Assembly: GCF_003946865.1 (NCBI RefSeq)
Contig: NZ_QXTH01000004.1
Span: 248,001-312,000 of the forward strand
Reading direction: 5' to 3'
Length of the DNA: 64,000 nt
Origin: Antribacter gilvus
GTDB taxonomy: Bacteria; Actinomycetota; Actinomycetes; Actinomycetales; Cellulomonadaceae
Made by a program: the position numbers and the translations under genes. This document shows, piece by piece, positions 54,912-63,086 of the stretch (positions within the stretch are counted from its first letter, which is position 1; each line of letters opens with the position of its first letter). The notes under the pieces were generated by a model that was not told the DNA's origin, did no database searches, and was given only the letters and a program-made list of their open reading frames with translations.

Positions 54912-55955
54912 ATGCCCTCCACCACCGAACACCTCCACGGCCTGGTGACCGCCGGAGTCCACAACGGCGTCTATCCCGGTGCAGTGTGGGCAGTCGGCAA
55001 CGCCGACGGCGTGATCGACCGCGGCGCCTCCGGTCTCCTGGACCCGACACGTTCCGACGAGCCCATGAAGCCGGACACCATCTTCGACGTCGCGAGCCTC
55101 ACCAAACTCCTCGCCGTCTGGACCACCATCGGGACCCTCTGGCAGGGCAGGCACCTGGACCTCGACGAGCCCCTCGGCCAGTTCTGGCCCGACGTCGCCG
55201 GGCACGAACTCGGCCGAGTCACCGCCCACCAGCTCCTCACCCACACCGCCGGACTGCCGCTGCGTGCCCAGCTCAAGAACCTCTACGGCACCGATGCTGA
55301 CGCGATCCGAGGGGGTGTCCTACACGAAGCACTGCACCGCCCACCGGGCCAGGCGGTGGAGTACACCGACCGTGCCGCACTCATCCTTGGCTACCTCGCC
55401 GAGTACCTCGGCGGCGAGCAACTGGACGATCTCTCCGCCGACCGTGTCTGGGGTCCACTCGGCATGCGGGAGACCCGCTACGGACCTCTGCCGACAAGGA
55501 TCGCCGCGCGCTGCGCACCGACCGAGCTCGACGACGAGACCGACACCCACTTCAAGGGCATCGCTCACGACTTCTCGGCCCGCCTGCTCGGCGGTGTATG
55601 CGGCATCGCCGGAGCGTTCTCCACCGTCGACGACCTCGCTGTGCTGCTGCGGTACCTGCTGGTCCCCGACGCCGCCGCGACCCCGCCAGGCTTCGGTCCT
55701 GAATGGATCCGCGAGTCCCTCACCGTGCACACCGGCGATCTCGAACCGGCCCGGGGACTGTTCTGGCACCCGGCACCCGGCACCGACCCCGCCGACCAGA
55801 CCTGGACCCACTACGGCTTCACCGGCACCGCGATCTGGCTCAACCCCAAGCAGAGCCGCTGGGCAGTCCTGCTCACCAACAGGCTCTACTACACCCGTGA
55901 CCGCGAACCCCTTGCTCACATCCGGGACCGGTATCGCGACATCGTCTTCGGCTGA
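54912..55955 (+). CDS. Serine beta-lactamase-like hydrolase
   Basis: 347 residues, ATG at 54912. Class C/esterase-type fold: catalytic SxxK in DVASLTKLLAVW (Ser about 61), a YxN-like tyrosine in VEYTDRAALILGY, and HYGFTGTAIWL (KTG-like). No signal peptide, so probably cytoplasmic, unlike true beta-lactamases. Esterases, D-aminopeptidases and transacylases share this family. It diverges from nnr and is likely part of the same cargo; the substrate is unknown. Confidence 0.85.
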   Translation: MPSTTEHLHGLVTAGVHNGVYPGAVWAVGNADGVIDRGASGLLDPTRSDEPMKPDTIFDVASLTKLLAVWTTIGTLWQGRHLDLDEPLGQFWPDVAGHELGRVTAHQLLTHTAGLPLRAQLKNLYGTDADAIRGGVLHEALHRPPGQAVEYTDRAALILGYLAEYLGGEQLDDLSADRVWGPLGMRETRYGPLPTRIAARCAPTELDDETDTHFKGIAHDFSARLLGGVCGIAGAFSTVDDLAVLLRYLLVPDAAATPPGFGPEWIRESLTVHTGDLEPARGLFWHPAPGTDPADQTWTHYGFTGTAIWLNPKQSRWAVLLTNRLYYTRDREPLAHIRDRYRDIVFG

Positions 55956-56339
55956 TTCAAGCCTCGCCGATGGGCACAGCGGGTATCTGGTGCTGACTCC
56001 GCAACGGTGACCCCGGGAGGCCGGGCGCGGCGGTGATAGGTGGGGGTCTGCCCATCCCCTTCCTCAACTCGCCCCGAGCCACCCGACCATTCCCGTTCCA
56101 GCCCACCCCAGCTGGTTCCGCCTCGACCTGCCCATGCCTCCCATACCTTCCCGCAGCCCCATACCCGCCCATACGCCTCAAATCGCATCCAAACCGCCTC
56201 CACTAGCCGCCTCCCCACCACGCACCACACCTCTGGCACCAATGGCAGATCGAGCCGCTTGATAAGTTTTGCTGGACCCACGCCTGGCCGCGTTCTGACA
56301 ATCCCGCCGGGCTTGGAACGCGCCGCACACCTGAGGGGT
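55956..56339. other. Gene-free G-poor region upstream of relaxase (possible oriT)
   Basis: 384 bases. The stretch about 56041-56240 is strongly C-rich and G-poor on the plus strand, unlike flanking coding DNA. Between beta-lactamase-like and relaxase genes, such strand-biased gaps often hold transfer origins, but no nick site or clear inverted repeat was identified. Confidence 0.4.
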
Positions 56340-59300
56340 GTGACCGTATCGATCAGCGTGGTCGCGGCAGGAGACGGAGTCGGCTACCTGCTGCGCTCGG
56401 TCGTGCGCGGCGACTGCGACCTCGCCGATCCGTCGGCCGTGCTCCGCTACTACACCGAGGCCGGCACACCCCCGGGCCAGTGGCTCGGCAAGGGCATCGC
56501 CGAGTTCGGCGAAGGGAGCCTGAAGCCCGGTGACACGGTGACCGAGGAACACCTCAAACGCCTGGTCGGCGCCGGCCTGGATCCGATCACGGAGGAGCCG
56601 CTCGGGCTGACGTTCCCGGAGGCGGCCGGGTCGAGTGCCCGGAAGGTTGTGGCGGGGTTCGATCTGACGTTCTCGGCGTCGAAGTCGGTCTCGGTCCTGT
56701 GGGGCCTTGCCGACCGCCAGCACCAGGCCATGATCCTGGCCGCGCATCACGCCGCGATGGCGGAAGTGGTGGAGTTCTTCGAGCGCGAGATCGCCGCCAC
56801 CCGAATCGGCCACGCAGGCACCGCGCAGGTCGACGTCGCCGGGGTAGCCGCTGTCGCGTACGACCACTGGGACTCGCGAGCGCACGACCCGCAGCTACAC
56901 ACCCACCTCGTCATCTCCAACAAGGTCCGCACACTGATCGACGGTCAGTGGCGCACTCTGGATTCTCGGGCGATGTACAAGGCGCAGGTGGCGCTCTCGG
57001 AGCACTACAACGCCGTCCTGATGGACCGCCTCACGGGCACGTTCGGGATCGGCTGGGACCAGCGCGATCGAGGCGAGCGGCGTACGAAGGCGTGGGAGAT
57101 CACCGGCGTCCCGGAGAACCTCATCAAGGAGTTCTCCTCCCGGTCGCGGGACGTCGACGTCCGCACCGATCAACTGGTCGCCCGGTACGAGGCCCGCCAC
57201 GGGCGGCGCCCGTCGCCCGCGACGATCAACAAGCTGCGGTCGCAGGCGACGTTGGAGACGCGGCCGGAGAAGCAGATCCGGTCCCTGGCCGACCTGGCCG
57301 CCGAATGGCACCACCGCGCCGAGCCTCACCTCGGTGGTACCACGGCGTGGGCGCACGACGTGATCACCTCCGGCCTGGGCCACGCCTTCCGCGCCGACGA
57401 CGTCTCGGCAGATCTCGTCGACAAGTTGGGCACCCGGGTCGTCGATGTCGTCTCTCAGCAGCGCGCCACGTGGACGTACTGGAACCTGTGGGCTGAGGCC
57501 ACCCGCCAGACCATGGGCGTCCGCCTCACGTCCCATGAGGATCGCGAACAGCTCGTATCCCGGGTCGTGGCCGCGGCCCAGGCAAGGTCCCTGCCGCTGA
57601 CGCCGCCGGAGCTCGCGCCCACCCCGGAGATGCTGCTACGCGCTGACGGGTCGAGCGCGCTGAGGCCGCGGCATCACGTCCTGTATTCCAACACCCGGAT
57701 CATGGCCGCCGAGACCCGGCTCCTGACCCGCGCCCAGGACACCACCGGCCCCGTGTGCAGTCGGAGTGGGCTGCGGGTGGCGGCCCGGGCCCGGTACCGG
57801 GGGCACTACCTCACCGCGGAGCAAGCTGCGGCGTTGGTGTCGATCGCGACCTCAGGGCGCGTGGTGGAGGTGCTGGTCGGCCCGGCCGGCACCGGGAAGA
57901 CCACCGCGATGTCCGCCCTGCTGACCGCGTGGCACCACGAGCACGGCGAGAGGTCGGTGATCGGGCTGGCGCCGTCGGCCGCCGCCGCGAAAGTCTTGGC
58001 CGACGACCTGGGTATCCCGTGCGACACCACCGCCCGATGGCTCACCTCCCACCACCACGGATACGCCGAGCTCGCACGGGGGCAGCTGGTGATCGTGGAC
58101 GAAGCGTCCCTCGCGAGCACCATGGACCTGGACCGCATCACCACCGCCGCCGAACACGCGGGCGCGAAGGTACTGCTGGTGGGCGATCCGGCGCAGCTGC
58201 AGTCCGTAGACGCCGGTGGGGCGTTCGGCATGCTGGTCGAAGCCCGCAACACGGCCGCCACCGAGAACACGACGCACGCGGGCGGGTGCGCGCCGACCCT
58301 GACCGGAGTGCACCGGTTCCGCAACGACTGGGAGAAGACCGCCTCCCTCGCTCTGCGCGACGGCGACCCGACTGTGATCGGCACGTACGACGAGCACGAC
58401 CGCATCACAGAGGGCACCACCGCGGACATGATCGACACTGCCTACTCCGCCTGGCAGCGGTCCATCGAGGCAGGGGAGTCCAGCGTGCTTGTCGCCGAGG
58501 CGAGCACCGTGGTGCGTGACCTGAACCAGCGCGCTCGCGCCGACCGCATCCTCGCCGGGTTCACCGGCGCTGGACGCGACGTACCCCTGGCCGACGGAGA
58601 CCGCGCCTCTGCCGGGGACCTGGTCATCACCCGTCGCAACGACCGCACCCTGACCACTGCGACCGACGACCTCGATGACGGGTTCGTCCGCAACGGCGAC
58701 CGCTGGCAGATCACCTACATCCACCCGGACGGTGCGGTCGAAGCACATCGCGATGGCAACGGGCCTGACGCCAGCGTGCGCCTGCCCGCAGACTATGTCG
58801 CCGAATACCTCGACCTCGGATACGCGGTCACCGCCCACCGTGCCCAGGGCCTGACCGTGGACTCCTCCCACGTCCTGGTCACTCGCACCACGAACCGGGA
58901 GAACCTCTATGTCGCGATGACCCGAGGGCGCGACACCAACATGGCGTACGTCGCGCTGGACGAGCCCACCATCGAGCACAACCCGCGACCCGATGATGAG
59001 ACCACCGCCCATGGCATCCTGTTCGGGGTGCTCCAGCACTCCGGTGCCGAACTCTCTGCCCAGCAGACCCGGGCCGCCGAGCACGACAAGTGGGCCGGCA
59101 TCGCACAGCTCGCCGCGGAATATGACACCATCGCCAGCCTCGCCCAGCGCGACCGCTGGGCCGACTTGGCCCTGCGGACATTCGTCACCGACGGCAGTCT
59201 TAAGCCCGCCGAGGCGCGTACCGCGATCGAAAGCGATTCGTTCTGGTCCTTGTGTGCTGAGCTCCGCCGCACCGAAGCGGCCGGACACGACGCCCACGCC

Positions 59301-59807
59301 ACACTCGCTCGCGTCGTTGGGCGACGCCACCTCCTGGACGCCGACGATCCCTGCGCCGTCGTGCTGGCCCGGCTCGCCCGCGACACTCCACGACGCGTCC
59401 GACCATCGCGTCGTCCCGCGCAGCTGATCGCCGGCCTGATTCCGCCTGCCCTCGGACCCATGTCCGACGACGCGCGCGAGGCACTCGAGGAACGAGCCCG
59501 ACTCATCCGTGAACGCGCTACCGCGCTGGCCAGGTCCGCAATCCGGACCCGGGCAGCCTGGGTCGAGCGGATCGGTCGTGAGCCACTCGATGGGCCTGGC
59601 CGAGAAGCCTGGTCCAGGGCTGTCGGGGCGGTTGCGGCCTACCGGGACAGGTACGACGTCACCGGGCCAGTACCACTCGGATCGCCGGGCGGCGACCTCC
59701 GTCAAGGCCGGGACCGCGATGCCGCCCGAATAGCCCTGCAACGCGTGAATCGTCCAGAGGTTCGGGGCCGTTCACAGTCGGGAATTCGTCCCGTCCCAAG
59801 CCTGTAG
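56340..59807 (+). CDS. MobF-family conjugative relaxase (TrwC/TraA-like) with helicase domain
   Basis: About 1155 residues, GTG at 56340 (VTVSISVVAAGDGVGYLL); start uncertain as no good ribosome binding site is visible and the frame is open upstream. N-terminal relaxase: tandem Tyr RYYTEAG (about 39), LTFSASKSVSVLWG, and the HUH-type zinc site HWDSRAHDPQLHTHLVISN. Then a RecD-like helicase: VEVLVGPAGTGKTTAMSAL (Walker A, about 515), VIVDEASLASTMDLDRI, LVGDPAQLQSVDAGGAFG, AHRAQGLTV and TRTTNRENLYVAMTRGR. Nicks oriT and unwinds DNA for transfer. No coupling protein or secretion genes are in the window, so the element may be mobilizable or its transfer genes lie further right. Confidence 0.93.
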   Translation: MTVSISVVAAGDGVGYLLRSVVRGDCDLADPSAVLRYYTEAGTPPGQWLGKGIAEFGEGSLKPGDTVTEEHLKRLVGAGLDPITEEPLGLTFPEAAGSSARKVVAGFDLTFSASKSVSVLWGLADRQHQAMILAAHHAAMAEVVEFFEREIAATRIGHAGTAQVDVAGVAAVAYDHWDSRAHDPQLHTHLVISNKVRTLIDGQWRTLDSRAMYKAQVALSEHYNAVLMDRLTGTFGIGWDQRDRGERRTKAWEITGVPENLIKEFSSRSRDVDVRTDQLVARYEARHGRRPSPATINKLRSQATLETRPEKQIRSLADLAAEWHHRAEPHLGGTTAWAHDVITSGLGHAFRADDVSADLVDKLGTRVVDVVSQQRATWTYWNLWAEATRQTMGVRLTSHEDREQLVSRVVAAAQARSLPLTPPELAPTPEMLLRADGSSALRPRHHVLYSNTRIMAAETRLLTRAQDTTGPVCSRSGLRVAARARYRGHYLTAEQAAALVSIATSGRVVEVLVGPAGTGKTTAMSALLTAWHHEHGERSVIGLAPSAAAAKVLADDLGIPCDTTARWLTSHHHGYAELARGQLVIVDEASLASTMDLDRITTAAEHAGAKVLLVGDPAQLQSVDAGGAFGMLVEARNTAATENTTHAGGCAPTLTGVHRFRNDWEKTASLALRDGDPTVIGTYDEHDRITEGTTADMIDTAYSAWQRSIEAGESSVLVAEASTVVRDLNQRARADRILAGFTGAGRDVPLADGDRASAGDLVITRRNDRTLTTATDDLDDGFVRNGDRWQITYIHPDGAVEAHRDGNGPDASVRLPADYVAEYLDLGYAVTAHRAQGLTVDSSHVLVTRTTNRENLYVAMTRGRDTNMAYVALDEPTIEHNPRPDDETTAHGILFGVLQHSGAELSAQQTRAAEHDKWAGIAQLAAEYDTIASLAQRDRWADLALRTFVTDGSLKPAEARTAIESDSFWSLCAELRRTEAAGHDAHATLARVVGRRHLLDADDPCAVVLARLARDTPRRVRPSRRPAQLIAGLIPPALGPMSDDAREALEERARLIRERATALARSAIRTRAAWVERIGREPLDGPGREAWSRAVGAVAAYRDRYDVTGPVPLGSPGGDLRQGRDRDAARIALQRVNRPEVRGRSQSGIRPVPSL

Positions 59808-60191
59808 ATGCGTTGATGCAGTGTGACGACCCCTTGCGGCCCGTCGTTGCTCACTCGTCTACGTGGTGGTCGAGGTCGAGCGCGATGATGCGGATAGAAG
59901 GTTGGCTCCTCGATCAGGACTGCGGGGGTCGATGCAACCTTGACGGGCAGGCATCGTCGACTTGCTGTGCGCTGGCCCCCGGTCGGGCGTTACGGGCTCG
60001 ACCTGGCGACGGGTGAGCGGGCGTGGTCCGACGAGGTGTATGTGACGGCCGGACAACCTCTGACACCTCCTGCGGCCCGGAAGCATCACCGAGCGGCGCG
60101 GCGGCTATTCTGTTCTCGCTTCGTCGACGGTGACGAAGCGGGCCATGCGACTGGTAGGTCGTGGTGTGAGAGAGAGGTCGGGGGCAAGGGG
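59808..60191. other. Gene-poor gap before GAF-ANTAR gene
   Basis: 384 bases. Contains a possible remnant of a PAS domain in frame with the next gene (RYGLDLATGERAWSDEVY at about 59990-60045) and a hairpin GCTTCGTC..GACGAAGC near 60118-60139. No other feature recognised. Confidence 0.45.
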
Positions 60192-60860
60192 GTGACGCAC
60201 GAGGTGAATGCGCCGCGACTTCTGGGTTTGCTAGCGCGGTCTCTACCCGAGGCTGATACTGACCGTAAGTGGGCGATGAGGCTGTGCGAGACATGCGTCG
60301 ACGCCTTAGGTGCGCAAGGCGGTGCCCTGACGGTCGCGGCCGGGCCGGACGAGCGAGTCGCCGTCAGCACATCAGGAGCGTTCGAGGACCTCGAACCGCT
60401 TCAGGAGATCCTGGGCGAGGGCCCGGTGCACCAGGCGATGGCCGAGGACCAGCTGGTGGTCATGCGCATCGATGGAGTGGTGGACGAGTATCCCGTCTTC
60501 TCCCAGCTGGCTGGATCGGTCGGCGCTGAGGTGACGCTCTACGCGGTGCCGATGCGGGCGGGGGGCAGCGTCGTCGGGGTGCTCAGCCTTTACGTGACGG
60601 ATGCGCATTCCCGCGGTGCGAAGGACCTGCAGATCCTCGCCGACATCACTGGGGCGTACCTCCTGGCGAACGCCGAGTTCTTTGATTGGTCAGAGCGAGC
60701 ATTGCTCCATCGGGCAGCCGGAATGGTCATCGCCCAACTGGGGATACGCGCAGAGGATGCGTTCGCGGTGATCCGGGCGAATGCCTTCTTGCGATCGACG
60801 AGCCTACGATCCGTCGCAGAGGACGTGCTCGAACGACGTTTGACGTTCTCTCTCGATTAA
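60192..60860 (+). CDS. GAF-ANTAR RNA-binding regulator
   Basis: 222 residues from a GTG at 60192 (VTHEVNAPRLLGLLARSL). GAF domain about 35-160 (ALGAQGGALTVAAGPDERVAV; LYAVPMRAGGSVVGVLSLYV). C-terminal ANTAR domain about 165-222 (ERALLHRAAGMVIAQLGIRAEDAFAVIRANAFLRSTSLRSVAEDVL), which binds antiterminator hairpins in mRNA. A frame-extended upstream stretch resembles a PAS domain, so it may have decayed from a PAS-GAF-ANTAR protein. Confidence 0.85.
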   Translation: MTHEVNAPRLLGLLARSLPEADTDRKWAMRLCETCVDALGAQGGALTVAAGPDERVAVSTSGAFEDLEPLQEILGEGPVHQAMAEDQLVVMRIDGVVDEYPVFSQLAGSVGAEVTLYAVPMRAGGSVVGVLSLYVTDAHSRGAKDLQILADITGAYLLANAEFFDWSERALLHRAAGMVIAQLGIRAEDAFAVIRANAFLRSTSLRSVAEDVLERRLTFSLD

Positions 60861-60979
60861 CAACAAGGAATCCGCCGTACGAACAGCGCGCCTCGGACAG
60901 TCGGCAAGCTCGCGACGCGTCGTCCAGTGCTATGGATGTGCACCGCGCGTGTCTCTGTGGTGATGACCTGAAGTCCCAG

Positions 60980-61741
60980 TCAGCTTTGCCGGGCATTTTC
61001 TGGACCCGACGTTCGGCGCCGCCACCGATCCCACGGGGGTGAGACCTCCCAGTTGAGCCGCAGGGTGCGCCACGCGCGGTCGAGCCGCCGACGTCGTTGG
61101 CGCCGCCCGCGCAAGCTGCGCGCGGACACGCCTACCCGCCACGAACGGTCGAGTCGGATGCGTCGGCGAGGACCGAGCCGGAACGCCAGGTCGAGGTCGT
61201 CGTGCACCTCGGCGTCGTCCCGCACGACGTCTCGGCGTACGGCCCGCCAGGCGCTGGAGCGCATCGCCATGCACGAGCCCCACAGGGCGATGTGCCCGAG
61301 TGCAAGGTGTCCGAGGACGTAGTACGCCCCCAGGTAGGCCACGGCCACAGCGGACCGCAGACCCCGCGGCGCATCGTAGAAGCTGCCGGTACCTGTGAGC
61401 GCATCGAGCCCCGGGTCGGCGACCATACGCTCCACGACCGTCTGCACCCACAGCGGGCCGGGCCGGGAGTCGGCGTCGAGCCGCGCGATGACGGCACCCT
61501 TCGCGGCGTCGTACCCGGTCGCTGCGGCGGCGGGGATCCCGACGCTGGGTTCGGCGACGACCACGGCACCCCAGCGGTGTGCCACCGCAGCGGATGCGTC
61601 GGTCGAGGCGTTGTCGACCACGACGACCTCGAGCGGGGCCACGGTCTGGCGGGCCAGCAGGGACAGACACCTGTCCAGCGCCGGCGCGTCGTCGCGCACC
61701 GGGACGACTACCGAAACGGTCGGCGCGAGGTCAGCTGTCAC
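60980..61741 (-). CDS. Family 2 glycosyltransferase
   Basis: 253 residues from a GTG at 61741 (VTADLAPTVSVVVPVRDD). GT-A fold: VSVVVPVRDDAPALDRCL, EVVVVDNASTDASAA, AVIARLDADSRPGP (DxD-like metal site, DAD) and an acidic motif DDAEVHDDLDLAF near the end (catalytic ED-like). C-terminal tail of about 50 residues is Arg-rich (RGRRQRRRRLDRAWR). Overlaps the preceding membrane protein by 11 bases, so co-translated. Likely polysaccharide or glycolipid synthesis; acceptor unknown. Confidence 0.85.
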   Translation of the reverse strand: MTADLAPTVSVVVPVRDDAPALDRCLSLLARQTVAPLEVVVVDNASTDASAAVAHRWGAVVVAEPSVGIPAAAATGYDAAKGAVIARLDADSRPGPLWVQTVVERMVADPGLDALTGTGSFYDAPRGLRSAVAVAYLGAYYVLGHLALGHIALWGSCMAMRSSAWRAVRRDVVRDDAEVHDDLDLAFRLGPRRRIRLDRSWRVGVSARSLRGRRQRRRRLDRAWRTLRLNWEVSPPWDRWRRRTSGPENARQS

Positions 61742-62306
61742 GCCCGCGCCTCCATGCCTGGTCTTTGGTTGCGAGGGCGACTCCGGCCAGCATCGAACCG
61801 AACAGGCCGAAGGCAAGATCAGCGATGGTGTCCGGGTATCCGACGTCGATGCCTTCGTGGAGGTAGATGTGCCCGGCCCACTCCCCCAGCTCCCACACGA
61901 TCGCGCTCAGTGCGCCGACTGCGGTGGTCGTCAGGACCAGTCCGGCCTTCGCTCGCCCGGGGAGCGCACCGGCCTCCAGCATTCGCGCGCGGAGCATGAT
62001 GATGACACCGACGGCTGCGATGAGGCCCGTACACACCGCGTGCATGAGGAGATCGAGCCATGGCACGGCCTCGTACCACCCGAGCTGGGAGGCCCACGCC
62101 GCCAGCAAGAGGCTGAAGCCGAAGCAGAGGTCGAGGACCGTCGGCAGACGCAGGAGCCGCGGGACGAGGACCCCGCCCAGCACCAGGAAGAACAACGCGC
62201 CCGCAACCCCTCCGAGAGCCACGATGCCGACCACGAGACTGCCCACCGCAGCGGCACGCACCACGTCGCCCGGTACGACGCCGTGTGCGACGGCAACACG
62301 AGGCAT
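61731..62306 (-). CDS. Polytopic membrane protein (DUF2238/YjdF-like)
   Basis: 191 residues, ATG at 62306 preceded by GGAGGGG. About six membrane helices (VVRAAAVGSLVVGIVALGG, ALFFLVLGGVLV, WLDLLMHAVCTGLIAAVGVI, TTAVGALSAIVWELGEW, and a last helix). The motif VWELGEWAG...GYPDTIADLAFG is like the YjdF family (WE..EW...DT..DL). Function not known; proximity to the glycosyltransferase may point to an envelope role. Confidence 0.7.
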   Translation of the reverse strand: MPRVAVAHGVVPGDVVRAAAVGSLVVGIVALGGVAGALFFLVLGGVLVPRLLRLPTVLDLCFGFSLLLAAWASQLGWYEAVPWLDLLMHAVCTGLIAAVGVIIMLRARMLEAGALPGRAKAGLVLTTTAVGALSAIVWELGEWAGHIYLHEGIDVGYPDTIADLAFGLFGSMLAGVALATKDQAWRRGRDS

Positions 62307-62397
62307 AGCCCCTCCGGTAGAGATCGGACGACGGCTCTTCAGTGTCACCCCGTGCACGACCGCCCGCACGATCGCCTGCATCGCAGCGTTCGCTAAG

Positions 62398-63003
62398 TCA
62401 CCTAACGTGGCCGGCACTGTGGAGCGACGGTGCGCGTATCACAGCTTTACGCTGCTGCTCGTCCATGCCAGGGTCTGCGAGGTCGTGGAGAAAGCGAGTG
62501 ACGATCTCCCGCTCTTGCGCGGTCAGGCGGGCGGCCGCGGCGAACCGGCGTGCGTGGCTTCGGCCGACCGTCTCGCGTGCCGCACGCCGCGTGTCCTCGG
62601 TGACTTCGATCGCGAGGCTGCGCCGGTCTGAGGGGTGCGGAGACCGCAGCACGTGTCCGCCCGCCGCCAGCCGGTCGATCAGCTTCGTGGTCGACGCCGT
62701 CGTGATGCTGAGGTGCTGGGCAATCGCGCCCGGTGTTACGACGCGCCCGTGGTTCTGCATCGCGATGATGTAGCGCAGCGCCCGCATGTCGGTCTCGCCG
62801 AGCTTCATGTAACGCCGGGAGGCCTCGCTCATGCGGCGTTCGGTCTCACGCCAGAGACGCAATGCCTCCAGGACGCGTACTACCTGGTCCACGTCCCCGT
62901 CGTCCATGCCCGAGCGGAGCACGATCTCCTGGTCGGGATCCATGACTCGGGGGTCCATCATCGACGGCTCGAACTCGTCGCGCGCTGGAGGTTCTGGATC
63001 CAC
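62398..63003 (-). CDS. MarR-family transcriptional regulator
   Basis: 201 residues, GTG at 63003. Winged helix: LRYIIAMQNHGRVVTPGAIAQHLSITTASTTKLIDRLAAGGHVLRSPHPSDRRSLAIEVT, the typical recognition helix and wing. Extra N-terminal 30 residues (acidic). Divergent from the MMPL transporter gene by 83 bases; a palindrome there is a likely operator. Expected to repress the transporter and itself. Confidence 0.9.
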   Translation of the reverse strand: MDPEPPARDEFEPSMMDPRVMDPDQEIVLRSGMDDGDVDQVVRVLEALRLWRETERRMSEASRRYMKLGETDMRALRYIIAMQNHGRVVTPGAIAQHLSITTASTTKLIDRLAAGGHVLRSPHPSDRRSLAIEVTEDTRRAARETVGRSHARRFAAAARLTAQEREIVTRFLHDLADPGMDEQQRKAVIRAPSLHSAGHVR

Positions 63004-63046
63004 CCGCGGATTTTACCGCCTGGAAGTTGCGTCTTATGCTTGAATA

Positions 63047-63057
63047 TAGCCAGGCTA
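63047..63057. promoter_or_regulatory. Palindrome between marR and mmpL (operator candidate)
   Basis: TAGCCAGGCTA, an 11-base palindrome in an A+T-rich divergent promoter region (63020-63065). Confidence 0.5.
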
Positions 63058-63086
63058 AATAAATTCGACCCGGAGCACTCCAGTAC

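Larger units (their letters stand above)
43322..59807. mobile_element. Putative integrative element at tRNA-Ala (right end uncertain)
   Basis: Begins after tRNA-Ala with an excisionase-like gene and a tyrosine integrase, and includes a ParB-like gene, an XRE regulator, a pterin-type operon and a MobF relaxase. It interrupts the conserved gene order downstream of alaT. No second copy of the tRNA 3' end could be found by eye, and no TraB/FtsK or type IV secretion genes are present, so the given right end is only the end of the last mobilisation gene. Confidence 0.6.

Noticed and set aside
57852-59741. 629-residue minus-strand open frame
   Set aside because: Antisense shadow of the relaxase gene.
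43300-60200. Second copy of the tRNA-Ala 3' end (attR)
   Set aside because: None was found by eye; similar short strings (TTGGCTCCTC near 59913) do not extend.
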